Assembly (NCBI GenBank): GCA_029260345.1
Contig: JAJDDK010000006.1
Coordinates: forward strand, 186,001 to 250,000
Length of the DNA: 64,000 nucleotides
Origin: Phycisphaerales bacterium
GTDB lineage: Bacteria > Planctomycetota > Phycisphaerae > Phycisphaerales > UBA1924
Direction: 5' to 3'
Shown piece by piece: positions 49,673 through 58,330 of the stretch. The position numbers were made by a program, and so were the translations under genes. Under the pieces are notes generated by a model. It was not told the DNA's origin. It was given only the letters and a program-made list of their open reading frames with translations, and did no database searches. Numbering within the stretch: the stretch's first letter is position 1; the number at the start of each line of letters is the position of its first letter.

Positions 49673-51043
49673 ATGAGCACGCCTGAGACGAACCCCGGCC
49701 AGGGTGGCGAACGCCGCCCATTCGACCCTGACGCCCCTCACCAGCAGAAGCCAAAGCTGCGCCCAGTGCGCGGTTTCCCGCATAAGCACGAGGAACAGCA
49801 GTTCCTCGCCATCGCAGACGCCCAGCAGATCTCCGATCGCGTGGTCTTCACGGCGCCGGCGGCCCAGGTCGTGCTGCCGCACCTCACGGGCGACAATGAC
49901 CTTGATTCAATCGTCGAAAAGATTGGTCGCGGGCTGACTCGTCCGTGGCTTGAAGATTTCGTCGCGCAGCTCGACGGTGCAGGTCTCATCGAAGGCCCAA
50001 TCTTCGAAGGCATGCTTCAGAACATGCGCGAGCAGTTTGACTCCCGCGCAACGCTGCCGCCGGCTTCGACCGCGGCGTTGGCCGACTTTCTCGTCATGCA
50101 GGAGCACGGCGGCGAGGCCACCGACGAACAGAAGGCTGAAGAGTCTGGCGCGGCGCTGGCGAAACAACTGGAGAAGTGGATCAGCGAAGCGCTGAAGGAC
50201 GCTGAGGACCCCAGCTTCGACGCGCTGCCGAAGGCGATCGTGGCGCCACACTTGGATTACCCGCGCGGCTGGCTGAACTATGCGCACGTGTATGGACGCA
50301 TGCGCGTCGTCGATCGCCCGGATCGCGTCATCATCCTCGGGACGAATCACTTTGGGTTTTCCTCCGGTGTCGCCGCGTGCGACAAGGGATTTGAATCGCC
50401 AATCGGTTCGTGCGAACTGGATTCGGATTTCAAGGAGTCTTTGTGCGCGGCGCTTGGCGAAGCAGACAGCGCCAAACTCTTTGAGCATCGTTTCGATCAC
50501 GAACGCGAGCATTCGATCGAACTGCACATCCCCTGGATTCAGCACGTGTTCGGCGACAAAGACGGCGCTTCGTTCCCGAAGGTGTTCGCGGCGCTCGTGC
50601 ATGATCCGACGCGCAACAACGGCGAAAGCTATGACGGCGAGGGCGTTGGCATTCTGCCCTTCATCGAAGCGATGAAGAAAGCCATTGCCGAAGCGCCGGG
50701 CACGACATTGATCGTGAGTTCAGCAGATCTCAGCCACGTCGGTCCGCAATTCGGTGATCAAGTCGCAATCGCCAACATGGATGATGAAGAGGCCAAGGCG
50801 TTCCGCGAGAAGGTTGTCCAGACCGATCGCGAAATGCTGCAGCTTGTGCTCGATCGCAAGCCGGAAGAGCTCGTCGCCAGCATGGCGTGGATGCAGAACC
50901 CGACGCGCTGGTGCAGCATTGGGACGCTCGTGGCGACGGTGAAATCAGCGGAGCCGGAGTCGGTCCGAATGCTGAACTACGCGGCGGCGATCGATCAGCA
51001 TGGCCAGGCAATGGTCAGCTCGTCGGCGCTGGCGATGTTCTAA
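49673..51043 (+). CDS. MEMO1-family protein (AmmeMemoRadiSam system protein B-like)
   Basis: A 456-residue protein. Residues about 190-456 are the MEMO domain: KAIVAPHLDYPRGWLNYAHV, VIILGTNHFGFSSG, EREHSIELHIPWIQHVFG, TLIVSSADLSHVGP and MQNPTRWCSIGT, with His residues that form a metal site like that of extradiol dioxygenases. The first 130 residues are an added segment, perhaps a PqqD-like or winged-helix fold (QQFLAIADAQQISDRVV, DLDSIVEKIGRGLTRPW). MEMO1 is usually encoded with AMMECR1 and a radical SAM enzyme; neither is in the window. Function in bacteria is unknown. Confidence 0.85.
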   Translation: MSTPETNPGQGGERRPFDPDAPHQQKPKLRPVRGFPHKHEEQQFLAIADAQQISDRVVFTAPAAQVVLPHLTGDNDLDSIVEKIGRGLTRPWLEDFVAQLDGAGLIEGPIFEGMLQNMREQFDSRATLPPASTAALADFLVMQEHGGEATDEQKAEESGAALAKQLEKWISEALKDAEDPSFDALPKAIVAPHLDYPRGWLNYAHVYGRMRVVDRPDRVIILGTNHFGFSSGVAACDKGFESPIGSCELDSDFKESLCAALGEADSAKLFEHRFDHEREHSIELHIPWIQHVFGDKDGASFPKVFAALVHDPTRNNGESYDGEGVGILPFIEAMKKAIAEAPGTTLIVSSADLSHVGPQFGDQVAIANMDDEEAKAFREKVVQTDREMLQLVLDRKPEELVASMAWMQNPTRWCSIGTLVATVKSAEPESVRMLNYAAAIDQHGQAMVSSSALAMF

Positions 51044-51050
51044 TCCTCCT

Positions 51051-51386
51051 GTGCCCGGCGGCTATTCAATCATTGACACACTGCTTCTGATCGGCGCGGG
51101 CTTTATCGCTGTCGGGGGCGTCATGGCGCTGCTGCTGGCGCGACCGCGAACGGCGCGGCTGTTGCCGGTCCCTCATGCTGAGAAACTGAGCGAGCCGACG
51201 CGCGCCGTGATCGGCGTCGCATGTGTGGTCGCGGCGTATCACTTCGCGGCGCCCGTATTTGGCTGGAGCGGACTGCGCGGACCGATGGGGGCGATCGCCG
51301 CGCTGGCGGTCGTTGCGGTGATCGGATCAATCTGGATGGACGTGTTGCATCACCGCGCCGAACCCCACGAAGGGGACGAATCGTGA
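51051..51386 (+). CDS. Small membrane protein upstream of dtd
   Basis: A 111-residue protein with a GTG start at 51051. Three likely membrane segments: TLLLIGAGFIAVGGVMALLLA, AVIGVACVVAAYHFAAPVF and AIAALAVVAVIGSIWMDVL, with a short polar end EPHEGDES. Its stop TGA overlaps the dtd GTG start (GTGA), which implies translational coupling. I do not recognise a family. Confidence 0.6.
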   Translation: MPGGYSIIDTLLLIGAGFIAVGGVMALLLARPRTARLLPVPHAEKLSEPTRAVIGVACVVAAYHFAAPVFGWSGLRGPMGAIAALAVVAVIGSIWMDVLHHRAEPHEGDES

Positions 51387-51853
51387 TCGCGGTCGTCCAG
51401 CGTGTGTCGCAGGCGCGCGTCAAAGCAGAGTGTTCAGATGGTCGTACGCATGAGGCGGCGATTGGGACGGGGCTGGTCGCGCTAGTGTGCGCCGTGCAGG
51501 GTGACACCGACGCCGAAGCACGATGGGTGGCGGACAAGATCGCTTCGCTGCGCATTTTTCAGGACGACGATGGAAAAATGAATCGGTCCGTGAAAGACAT
51601 TGGCGGCGGCGTGCTCGTCGTCAGTCAGTTCACGCTTGCGGGCGACGTGCGCAAGGGAACGCGACCGAGTTTTGTGAACGCCGCAGCGCCGGGAATCGCG
51701 GCGCCGCTCGTCGATCTTGTCGCCGCTCGAGTGCGCGATGAACATGGTTTGACTGTGGGTACGGGTGTGTTCGGCGCTTCGATGTCGGTGGAGCTGGTCA
51801 ACGACGGACCGGTGACGATCATCATTGAGCGAGAGCCCAGTGGCGCCGAATAG
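51383..51853 (+). CDS. dtd: D-aminoacyl-tRNA deacylase
   Basis: A 156-residue cytosolic proofreading enzyme that hydrolyses D-amino acids from mischarged tRNA. GTG start at 51383, with AAGGGG 8 bases upstream, leads into IAVVQRVSQARV, as in the family. Catalytic-site motifs are SQFTLAGDVRKGTRPSF and the C-terminal GVFGASMSVELVNDGPVT (the GP of the NxGP motif that reads chirality). Length is normal. It ends 7 bases before the convergent NAD synthetase gene. Confidence 0.93.
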   Translation: MIAVVQRVSQARVKAECSDGRTHEAAIGTGLVALVCAVQGDTDAEARWVADKIASLRIFQDDDGKMNRSVKDIGGGVLVVSQFTLAGDVRKGTRPSFVNAAAPGIAAPLVDLVAARVRDEHGLTVGTGVFGASMSVELVNDGPVTIIIEREPSGAE

Positions 51854-51860
51854 ACGTTGG

Positions 51861-53579
51861 TTATTCGAGTAAGGACCGTTCCGGCCGCCAATGTTGCGCA
51901 ATCGGGTAACGCCGTCCTGAACCAAACGCAACACCGGTCACTTTGATTCCAACGGCCGTCTGCTTGCGCTTGTATTCATTGACATCGATGAGGCGAATCA
52001 CCTTGGCGACGACTTCGGGAGCGACGTGTGTTTCGGCGACGATGCGATCGGGGCTTTGTCGACGCTCGATGTAGCGCTCGATGATTTCATCAAGCTCGTC
52101 GTATGGCGGGAGTGAATCCTGATCAGTTTGGTCGGGCTTGAGTTCGGCGCTGGGCGGCTTTTCGATCGTCGACTCGGGTATAGGCGGCGATTTGAAGCCG
52201 CATTCCCTGTGATGCGCGTTGATCCATCGTGCGAGCGCGAACACTTGGGTCTTGGAAACGTCAGAAAGCACGGCCAGCCCGCCGTTCATATCGCCGTAGA
52301 GCGTGCAATAGCCGACCGCGAGTTCGCTCTTGTTGCCGGTGGTGAGGAGCAACGCGCCGGTTTTGTTCGACAACGCCATGAGCATGAGGCCACGCAGACG
52401 CGACTGGATGTTTTCTTCGGTGACGCCGGGCCGCGGATCGAGACCGAGCGTCTTGAAGTGGGGGAGAATTTCCTGTTCGGCGACGTCATGCAGGCGTTCA
52501 ATCGGCGCCAGAAGAAACTTCGTTCCTGCACTCCGTGCCAGTACTTCCGCGTCAGTGACTGAGCCTTCGGAGGAATAGCGACTCGGCATGCCAACGGTGA
52601 GAACATGCGCTGCCCCGAGCGCGCCAATCGCAATGCACGCCGTGACCGCCGAGTCAATTCCGCCCGACAATCCGAGGACCACATCGCTGAATCCGGTTTT
52701 GTGGACATAATCGCGCACGCCGAGGGTGAGCGATTTCCAGAGCAGCGCTTCGCCGGAGGCGGCCAGGAGCGGGTCGATCGGCGCGCGACTAGGAACGGGC
52801 TTGTCCGCGCAATCGTGGATCAGGATTTCGGATTGAAACGGGGCGCCGGCCGCAATCGTGACCGGATCGCCGGCGCTATTCATGCCGACAATTGCCGTTT
52901 GTCCGTCAAACACCAGATCGTCATTGCCGCCAAGTTGATTGACGGATGCGAGCGTCACGCCATGGCGCGCGGCGTGTCGCTTGAGAATATCGCGCTGCGC
53001 CATGGACTTGCCGAGCACAAATGGGCTGGCGGACGGGCTGACGATGAAATCAGCCCCGGCGCTGACAAGTTCTGTAACGGGGTCCGGCTTGCCGTGGTAG
53101 CGGGCCGCAAACCCGGCGTCGTCGCCGCGCCACAGGTCTTCGCAAATGGCGAGTCCGACGCGGCGACCGGCGACCTCAATGACGACGGCGCGATGGCCGG
53201 CGGTGAAATAGCGGTCTTCATCGAACACGTCATAAGTCGGAAGGAGGCGCTTGTTGTATCGATCCTGAATGCGCCCGTCTCGCATGACGAGCAGGCAATT
53301 TCGGAGGACGCCGGATTCGGCTTCGCGCCAAGGGAGACCGACCACGGCGACGATGTCGCGCGCTGCCACGGCGACACGTTCGGCTTCGCGCATGGCCGCT
53401 TCGACGAAACCCTGCTGCCACAACAGGTCTTTGGGCGGATATCCGCTCAGGACGAGTTCAGGCAGCACGACGAGGTCGGCGCCGGCGTCTTGCGCGGCCA
53501 CAATTGCATTGATCGCCAGGTCCGCGTTTGCGGTGAGATCGCCGACCGTCGGATTGAGTGGAGCGAGCGCGAGACGCAT
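51861..53579 (-). CDS. nadE: Glutamine-dependent NAD(+) synthetase
   Basis: A 572-residue two-domain enzyme: an N-terminal nitrilase-type glutaminase with the Glu-Lys-Cys triad (VVLPELVLSGYPP, NKRLLPTYDVF, GLAICEDLWRG) and a C-terminal NadE synthetase with the PP-loop DVVLGLSGGIDSAVT and GNKSELAVGYCTLYGDMNGG. It makes NAD from deamido-NAD, ATP and glutamine, with ammonia passed between the domains. The last residues carry IDVNEYKRKQTAVGIKV. Monocistronic, convergent with dtd; the divergent secreted protein gene starts 57 bases upstream. Confidence 0.96.
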   Translation of the reverse strand: MRLALAPLNPTVGDLTANADLAINAIVAAQDAGADLVVLPELVLSGYPPKDLLWQQGFVEAAMREAERVAVAARDIVAVVGLPWREAESGVLRNCLLVMRDGRIQDRYNKRLLPTYDVFDEDRYFTAGHRAVVIEVAGRRVGLAICEDLWRGDDAGFAARYHGKPDPVTELVSAGADFIVSPSASPFVLGKSMAQRDILKRHAARHGVTLASVNQLGGNDDLVFDGQTAIVGMNSAGDPVTIAAGAPFQSEILIHDCADKPVPSRAPIDPLLAASGEALLWKSLTLGVRDYVHKTGFSDVVLGLSGGIDSAVTACIAIGALGAAHVLTVGMPSRYSSEGSVTDAEVLARSAGTKFLLAPIERLHDVAEQEILPHFKTLGLDPRPGVTEENIQSRLRGLMLMALSNKTGALLLTTGNKSELAVGYCTLYGDMNGGLAVLSDVSKTQVFALARWINAHHRECGFKSPPIPESTIEKPPSAELKPDQTDQDSLPPYDELDEIIERYIERRQSPDRIVAETHVAPEVVAKVIRLIDVNEYKRKQTAVGIKVTGVAFGSGRRYPIAQHWRPERSLLE

Positions 53580-53636
53580 TCACCGATGATACGGGGGAGG
53601 CGCCGGCGCGGCGTTGGCCGGCGGGTACACTTTGGT

Positions 53637-54647
53637 ATGAACATGATTTCTGGTGAGTCGAATCTGAGCACGTTCGTCGCCGCCGCGTTGTCGAAGATTG
53701 AGCGTTTCGGCCAGTGCGCGGCGATCGTTCTTGCCGGCCTGTGGATGAGTGATGGCGCCATTGCGCAAGCCATTGACGTCAGTCCGAGGCTCGGCGTCGG
53801 TGATCAATGGCGATACAGCGTTTCACTGGATGTGCTGGTGAACGAAGAGAATGAGGGCGTGACCGAAGCCGGAAGAATTGTGCAGTCTGCACACATGACG
53901 CTCGAGGGTGTGCGACTGGAGAGTGATGGATCACTCGTGGTCAGTGGTTCGTTTGATCGCATCACCAGCGTGTGGCGGCGCGGAAAGTTGCAGCATGAAT
54001 TCACGTGGACACGACCGAAGGATGAAGCGGTGGCGCCCGCCGAATACACAGGTGAGCAGATTGAAGCGATGACGGAGCCGCAGATTTTCAATGCGATTTA
54101 CGAGTCGCTTGCGACGCGGCCTTTTGAATTGCGAGTTTCGAGCGATGGCGTGATTGAAGCCGTGGCAGGGTTCACCGGCGCTATTCGGCTCCTGGCGCTC
54201 GCTGAGGGGCTCGACAACACCAGCATGGGCATGTTTCTTCCGCCACGCTTCGGGGAATCGCTGGCGCCGTTGTGGACGGCCGACGGGGCTCGTGCGATCG
54301 GCGCCGTTGGCGAGGAATGGACGGAGCAACGGGGAATCGGCCTTGGCGGCGCCGGGGCACTGGAAATCACGACAAACTGGAAAGCGGACCGGGTTCGAAA
54401 GGACGAACGGCTGGAATGTTCAGGGACCGTGAGCGCGGAGGCCATCGCGCTGGAGCTGACCGCCGAAACGCAGCCGACCGTTGAAGTGCGGCGCGGAACC
54501 GGTGACGCAAGCCTCGTCTGGTCGCTGGCGGATGGGCAACTGCTGGAACGCGAAGAAACGCTGGATCTGGTGAGCCACTGGACGCTGGCGGACCTCGAAA
54601 TGACGATCACCCAGCTCTCGACGCGCCGCCTCATGCGGCTCGACTGA
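53637..54647 (+). CDS. Secreted protein of unknown function
   Basis: A 336-residue protein. After ATG 53637 comes MISGESNLSTFVAAALSKI and a hydrophobic stretch (FGQCAAIVLAGLWMSDGAIA) consistent with a signal peptide cleaved after AIAQA. The mature protein is strand-rich with alternating pattern (DQWRYSVSLDVLVNEEN, AHMTLEGVRLESDGSLVVSG, ALEITTNWKADRVR), suggestive of a beta-barrel or lipocalin-like sandwich. Long open extension upstream is antisense to nadE and is discounted. No family recognised with confidence. Confidence 0.75.
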   Translation: MNMISGESNLSTFVAAALSKIERFGQCAAIVLAGLWMSDGAIAQAIDVSPRLGVGDQWRYSVSLDVLVNEENEGVTEAGRIVQSAHMTLEGVRLESDGSLVVSGSFDRITSVWRRGKLQHEFTWTRPKDEAVAPAEYTGEQIEAMTEPQIFNAIYESLATRPFELRVSSDGVIEAVAGFTGAIRLLALAEGLDNTSMGMFLPPRFGESLAPLWTADGARAIGAVGEEWTEQRGIGLGGAGALEITTNWKADRVRKDERLECSGTVSAEAIALELTAETQPTVEVRRGTGDASLVWSLADGQLLEREETLDLVSHWTLADLEMTITQLSTRRLMRLD

Positions 54648-54669
54648 AGACAGCCCGTATGGTCCGAAT

Positions 54670-55344
54670 ATGACGGGCCAATCCTCGTCTGATGGTCCGA
54701 AATCATTTGCCTCGGCTTCGCGGGATGCCGATAGTCAAGGCATGAAGGTATTCCTCGACGATGCGGAACTGACGGTGAAGGATCCGACGCTGGCGTCCGC
54801 GCTGGCGGCGGGGACGACGGCATGCACGGAACGAGGCCGGATCATCATCGAGGTGTGGGCCGACGGCGCTCCGGCGCCCGACGAGCATCTGACCTCGCCG
54901 CCAGCGACGAAGCCGTACGCGGACGAGGTTCGATTTATTTCAGCCGAGCCGAAATCGTTGGTGCGCACGGTCCTGCTTGATGTGTCCGACGCGTTGACAT
55001 CGACGCGCGACACGCAGCGCAAAGCGGCGGACCTTTTGCAAACCGGCGAGACTGGTCCGGCGCTGCAAAACCTCGGCGAATCATTGCAAACGTGGGAGAC
55101 GGTGCGCCGTGCGGTGGATGAAGGTTGCGCGCTCCTCGACATTCCGACCGATGGGGACGCCGCGACAGGCCTGGACGGCGCGCTCGTGAATGATCTTGCG
55201 GACAAGCTTTCAGCGATCCGAGATGCGCTTGGTCGCGAGGACTGGTCGCTGCTCGGCGATCTCCTCGCGTATGACCTTGATGAGCACGTGGATCGCTGGC
55301 AGACGGAATTGCGCCGGTTGGCGGATGGCATCGCGTCCACATGA
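54670..55344 (+). CDS. Uncharacterised protein, small operon
   Basis: A 224-residue protein without signal. The first 25 residues (MTGQSSSDGPKSFASASRDA) look disordered and an internal ATG at 54742 (MKVFLDDAELTVKDPTLASA) would be a shorter start. The body is strand-helix mixed: GRIIIEVWADGAPAPDE, LVRTVLLDVSDALTS, then helices (QKAADLLQTGETGPALQNLG, DLADKLSAIRDALG, DRWQTELRRLAD). No family recognised. It lies 28 bases before another uncharacterised gene on the same strand, so they are probably co-transcribed. Confidence 0.7.
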   Translation: MTGQSSSDGPKSFASASRDADSQGMKVFLDDAELTVKDPTLASALAAGTTACTERGRIIIEVWADGAPAPDEHLTSPPATKPYADEVRFISAEPKSLVRTVLLDVSDALTSTRDTQRKAADLLQTGETGPALQNLGESLQTWETVRRAVDEGCALLDIPTDGDAATGLDGALVNDLADKLSAIRDALGREDWSLLGDLLAYDLDEHVDRWQTELRRLADGIAST

Positions 55345-55372
55345 ATGATGCGGGACACAGGGGAGATGGAAG

Positions 55373-56044
55373 ATGAGCAGTCAGGTTCGATCGAAAGCGG
55401 CGGAGCGCATTGACGAATTGATGGAGCGCGCCGGAATGGCGCTGAGCGCCACGCGCTATTTCGAATGCGAAGCGCTTGGCCAGGAAGCGCTGGAACTCGC
55501 GTTTCGCGTCGGTGATTACGAACGCATGTCACGTTTGCTGATGCCCCTCGAAGAAGCGCGGCGACAGATTCGCATGCTGGCCGCAGACGCGGGCGTGGTC
55601 GGGCGGCTCGAAGAGATGTCCGAAGAATCATTTGAATTGAAATCAGGCTGCTGGCTCATCGAGCCGCTGCTCGTCGGCGCCGACGGCCGTGAACTGCGCC
55701 GTCAGGCGGCGGAGCAGGAGATCCCGGTCATCGTGATCATTCGCGAGCCGAAGACGCAACTGGGACTTTGGCCGATCGTCGCGGTCGGGCCTTCGACCAC
55801 GCGGGCGTATGTGAAGCCCCCGAAAGGCGATCCCGATGTCGAATGGTTCCTCGACGCCGGCGAGGCGCTCGGCGACGCGGCTCTCGAAGGGGTCGATCCG
55901 ATGGCGCCGATCACGAATCAAGTCAATGCGCTTTTTGATGCGCTCTGCACGTTGCGCGATCACGACCGGCTGCATCAGGCGCTGGCGGCGGTCAGTGTGC
56001 AGGCATTGAAGGACGATGCGCCCCCGAGCCGCAAAGCGGGCTGA
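55373..56044 (+). CDS. Uncharacterised protein, partner of the preceding gene
   Basis: A 223-residue protein, ATG at 55373 with GGGGAGATGGAAG upstream. The first 60 residues are helical, with a TPR-like feel (ERIDELMERAGMALSATRYFE, EALGQEALELAFRVGDYERM). The second part is strand-rich (CWLIEPLLVGADGRELR, IPVIVIIREPKTQLGLWPI, VGPSTTRAYVKPP). The end DDAPPSRKAG is polar. No family recognised; context suggests a two-gene unit of unknown job. Confidence 0.7.
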   Translation: MSSQVRSKAAERIDELMERAGMALSATRYFECEALGQEALELAFRVGDYERMSRLLMPLEEARRQIRMLAADAGVVGRLEEMSEESFELKSGCWLIEPLLVGADGRELRRQAAEQEIPVIVIIREPKTQLGLWPIVAVGPSTTRAYVKPPKGDPDVEWFLDAGEALGDAALEGVDPMAPITNQVNALFDALCTLRDHDRLHQALAAVSVQALKDDAPPSRKAG

Positions 56045-56089
56045 CCGGCGACAGCAAAGCGTCACCCCGGCGCATGTTTGCGTAATCTA

Positions 56090-56698
56090 ATGCGCAGCAT
56101 GGGGCGGAAGTCACGATCAACACGAAGCAGAGAGAAGCATGCGCGATCATCGCGCCCGGATGAGGTCGCCATTTTTCGAAAGCGACTGACGTTCGTCGCG
56201 GTGCTCGCCACTTTGGTGGTGCTCGTTGTGCTGGATCGCGCCGGCATGCTTGTGGCGCCGACAAGCGACGGCGAACGTTACGACGGCGCGACGGTCTCAG
56301 TGGTGCGCGTGATTGACGGCGACACGATCGTCATTGACCTTGCAGACCCGAAGAATGACTACAAGCCGACGCGCATCCGTGTGTGGGGCATTGATACCCC
56401 GGAACTGGCGCTCATGGGGAAACCCGCCGAGGCGTGGGCCACGGAATCAAAGGAATTTGCGGCAGGTTTTCTCGGCGCTGGTCCGGTGATCCTGCGTTTG
56501 GAAGTGAGCCGGGAACGCGATCGGTGGGGGCGTGTGCTCGCGCACGTGGAACTTGAAAATGGTGATTTGCTCGCAGCCGCGCTGTTGGAGGCTGGGCTTG
56601 CGCGCGCCGAAGACCGCTGGCCTCACCGGTGGGACGATTGGTACAGCCGCATCGAGCGGGATGCGAAACGCGATGGCGCTGGGATGTGGGCAAATTGA
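56090..56698 (+). CDS. Membrane-anchored staphylococcal-nuclease-like (SNc) protein
   Basis: About 202 residues. A basic N-terminus (SMGRKSRSTRSREKHARSS) and a membrane segment (LTFVAVLATLVVLVVLDRAG) precede an SNase domain from about residue 65: VSVVRVIDGDTIVIDLAD, TRIRVWGIDTPELALMGKP, EAWATESKEFAAGFL, RWGRVLAHVELENGDLL and GLARAEDRWP. The IDTPE and DRWGR motifs are the active-site Asp/Glu and Arg. Extracytoplasmic DNA/RNA hydrolysis is likely. The start is uncertain among ATG 56090, ATG 56099 and TTG 56078. Confidence 0.85.
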   Translation: MRSMGRKSRSTRSREKHARSSRPDEVAIFRKRLTFVAVLATLVVLVVLDRAGMLVAPTSDGERYDGATVSVVRVIDGDTIVIDLADPKNDYKPTRIRVWGIDTPELALMGKPAEAWATESKEFAAGFLGAGPVILRLEVSRERDRWGRVLAHVELENGDLLAAALLEAGLARAEDRWPHRWDDWYSRIERDAKRDGAGMWAN

Positions 56699-56708
56699 TG
56701 CGACGATG

Positions 56709-57080
56709 TCAGCCGCCGTTGCGGCGCAAGTACTCATCCCGATTGCGATACGGGCGTCCGCCGCGCTCTTCAATCACCGCATAGCCGTACTGTTCAATGA
56801 CGACGGGACGTGACAGAATCGCTTCGCGCTCGCGGCGTTGATTCTGGTCGCCGATGACGCCTCCGGTGACGGCGCCAGTGACAGCCCCGATTGCGGCGCC
56901 GGCGCCTGCCTCACCAAAAATTGATCCAATGATGGCGCCGCCCGCCGCGCCGATGCCCGCGCCGGAGAAGGCGCCCTGCCCAGCGTTCGCGCAGCCGATC
57001 AGCCCCGCGGCGGTGAGAACGATCGCTATCGGCGCCGCGCAGCGACGACTCGTTTGATCGAATTTTGTTGATGTGCACAT
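56709..57080 (-). CDS. Glycine-zipper lipoprotein
   Basis: A 123-residue protein; a hydrophobic leader (CAAPIAIVLTAAGLIGC) ends with lipobox LIGC. It is followed by a glycine-zipper region (FSGAGIGAAGGAIIGSIFG, EAGAGAAIGAVTGAVTGGVI) typical of small envelope proteins that pack helices in membranes, then a polar tail (GRPYRNRDEYLRRNGG). Start ATG 57080 or GTG 57089. Function unknown; probably envelope stress or integrity. Confidence 0.78.
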   Translation of the reverse strand: MCTSTKFDQTSRRCAAPIAIVLTAAGLIGCANAGQGAFSGAGIGAAGGAIIGSIFGEAGAGAAIGAVTGAVTGGVIGDQNQRREREAILSRPVVIEQYGYAVIEERGGRPYRNRDEYLRRNGG

Positions 57081-57158
57081 GGCCTTCACCCTCTCTCAGG
57101 CCCGGCAATCCGGGCGGGAAGCCCGCTGGAGTCACAGGGCTATACTGGCCGACCACCC

Positions 57159-57407
57159 ATGCGGTTGCGAAGACTGAATTTCGACGATTCCTGGCCAGAA
57201 AGCGCTGCCGAGGCGATGAAGCAAGGGCATGCGCGCTGGTTGTCGCGGGCGCTGCGATCGCCCCGTTCACAGCGATTTCGCATTCCGACGCGCCGTGTGG
57301 ACGCCGGCGGATTCCGCGAACTTGTGCGAACGGAGTCCGGGCGTGCATGGGCGGAACAGTGGTGGTCCGAAGCGATGCACGTCGCCGATGAAATGGTTCG
57401 TTCGTAA
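57159..57407 (+). CDS. Small uncharacterised protein
   Basis: An 82-residue protein starting MRLRRLNFDDSWPESAAEAM, with helical stretches (HARWLSRALRSPRSQRF, GRAWAEQWWSEAMHVADEMV). Tryptophan-rich end and even codon use suggest a real gene, but no ribosome site stands out. Divergent from the glycine-zipper gene. No family recognised. Confidence 0.5.
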   Translation: MRLRRLNFDDSWPESAAEAMKQGHARWLSRALRSPRSQRFRIPTRRVDAGGFRELVRTESGRAWAEQWWSEAMHVADEMVRS

Positions 57408-57451
57408 CGCGGCGCCGGGCGCTGATTCAACAGGGTGACGCAGGGAATCCC

Positions 57452-58297
57452 ATGCAGGAAACACGAATCAACAACAAGTGGTCGGTCAAGATCATCATCT
57501 TCTTCGTGGCGCTGGCCGGGCTCGGGTTGTGGGGTCTGTACGACGCATTGTTGAAATACCCGGCGATGGGGCAAGCGGCCGCCGAATGGGCCGAGCGCGA
57601 ATACCTGGACGCCGCGCAGGATTCCGGCGAACTCATGCTCGCCAGCGTTGATGATCCAAAGGCGGAGTTGAGCGAACTGCGAGCGCAGTCAGACGCCATT
57701 CGAATGGCCGCCTCCGGAGCGACGTCCGGTCGCGAAGGGCGCGAGGCCATCACGCGATTGAAGCGACTGGAATGGCTCGAACAGCTCGCCATCATCAATA
57801 GTCTCCAAGCCGAGCAGACGACGTTTGACGATCCGCACGATCGGCTCGATGAGCTGACGACGCTGCACGCGAACATGAATCAGCCCAAGCCGCTGGCTGC
57901 GTATGACATCCCGATGCAGTGGGTGTTTGTCGTGGTCGGTTTCGGCGGCGCGCTCTATCTGGCGTACCTGTTCATTTCCGTGAAGAGCCGCAAGTTCAAG
58001 TATGAACCGGAGACGCTGACACTGACACTTCCCGACGGCACGAAGATCACCCCGGCACAGATCGAAGAAGTGGACAAGCGCAAGTGGGACAAGTTCATCG
58101 TCACGCTTCGACTGAAGGATGGTTCGGCGCATCGGCTTGACCTGCTGCGGTACACCCCGCTGGAAGAGTGGGTTCTTGAAATGGAAAAGCAGACGGACGG
58201 TTATGAGCCGCCGGCCGAGACCGAGTCCGAGTCCGCGTCCGCCAAGGAAGCTGTTCCTGTCGAGTCGCCGACGGATAAACCTGCTGAACGCGTGTGA
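57452..58297 (+). CDS. Two-helix membrane protein of unknown function
   Basis: A 281-residue protein. An N-terminal membrane segment (VKIIIFFVALAGLGLWGLYDA), a helical region predicted coiled (DAAQDSGELMLASVDDPKAE, REAITRLKRLEWLEQLAI), a second membrane segment (MQWVFVVVGFGGALYLAYLFI), then a soluble cytoplasmic domain (FKYEPETLTLTLPDGTKITPA, KFIVTLRLKDGSAHRLDLL) with an acidic Glu/Ser tail. The strand pair resembles a PH-like fold. No family recognised. Followed by a DUF456 gene 33 bases later. Confidence 0.72.
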   Translation: MQETRINNKWSVKIIIFFVALAGLGLWGLYDALLKYPAMGQAAAEWAEREYLDAAQDSGELMLASVDDPKAELSELRAQSDAIRMAASGATSGREGREAITRLKRLEWLEQLAIINSLQAEQTTFDDPHDRLDELTTLHANMNQPKPLAAYDIPMQWVFVVVGFGGALYLAYLFISVKSRKFKYEPETLTLTLPDGTKITPAQIEEVDKRKWDKFIVTLRLKDGSAHRLDLLRYTPLEEWVLEMEKQTDGYEPPAETESESASAKEAVPVESPTDKPAERV

Positions 58298-58330
58298 CAT
58301 CGTCGTTCGCGTTTTCCAAAACAGAGTGAC

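Noticed and set aside
52605-53636. Upstream extension of the secreted protein gene across nadE
   Set aside because: Antisense to nadE; the signal peptide starts at 53637.
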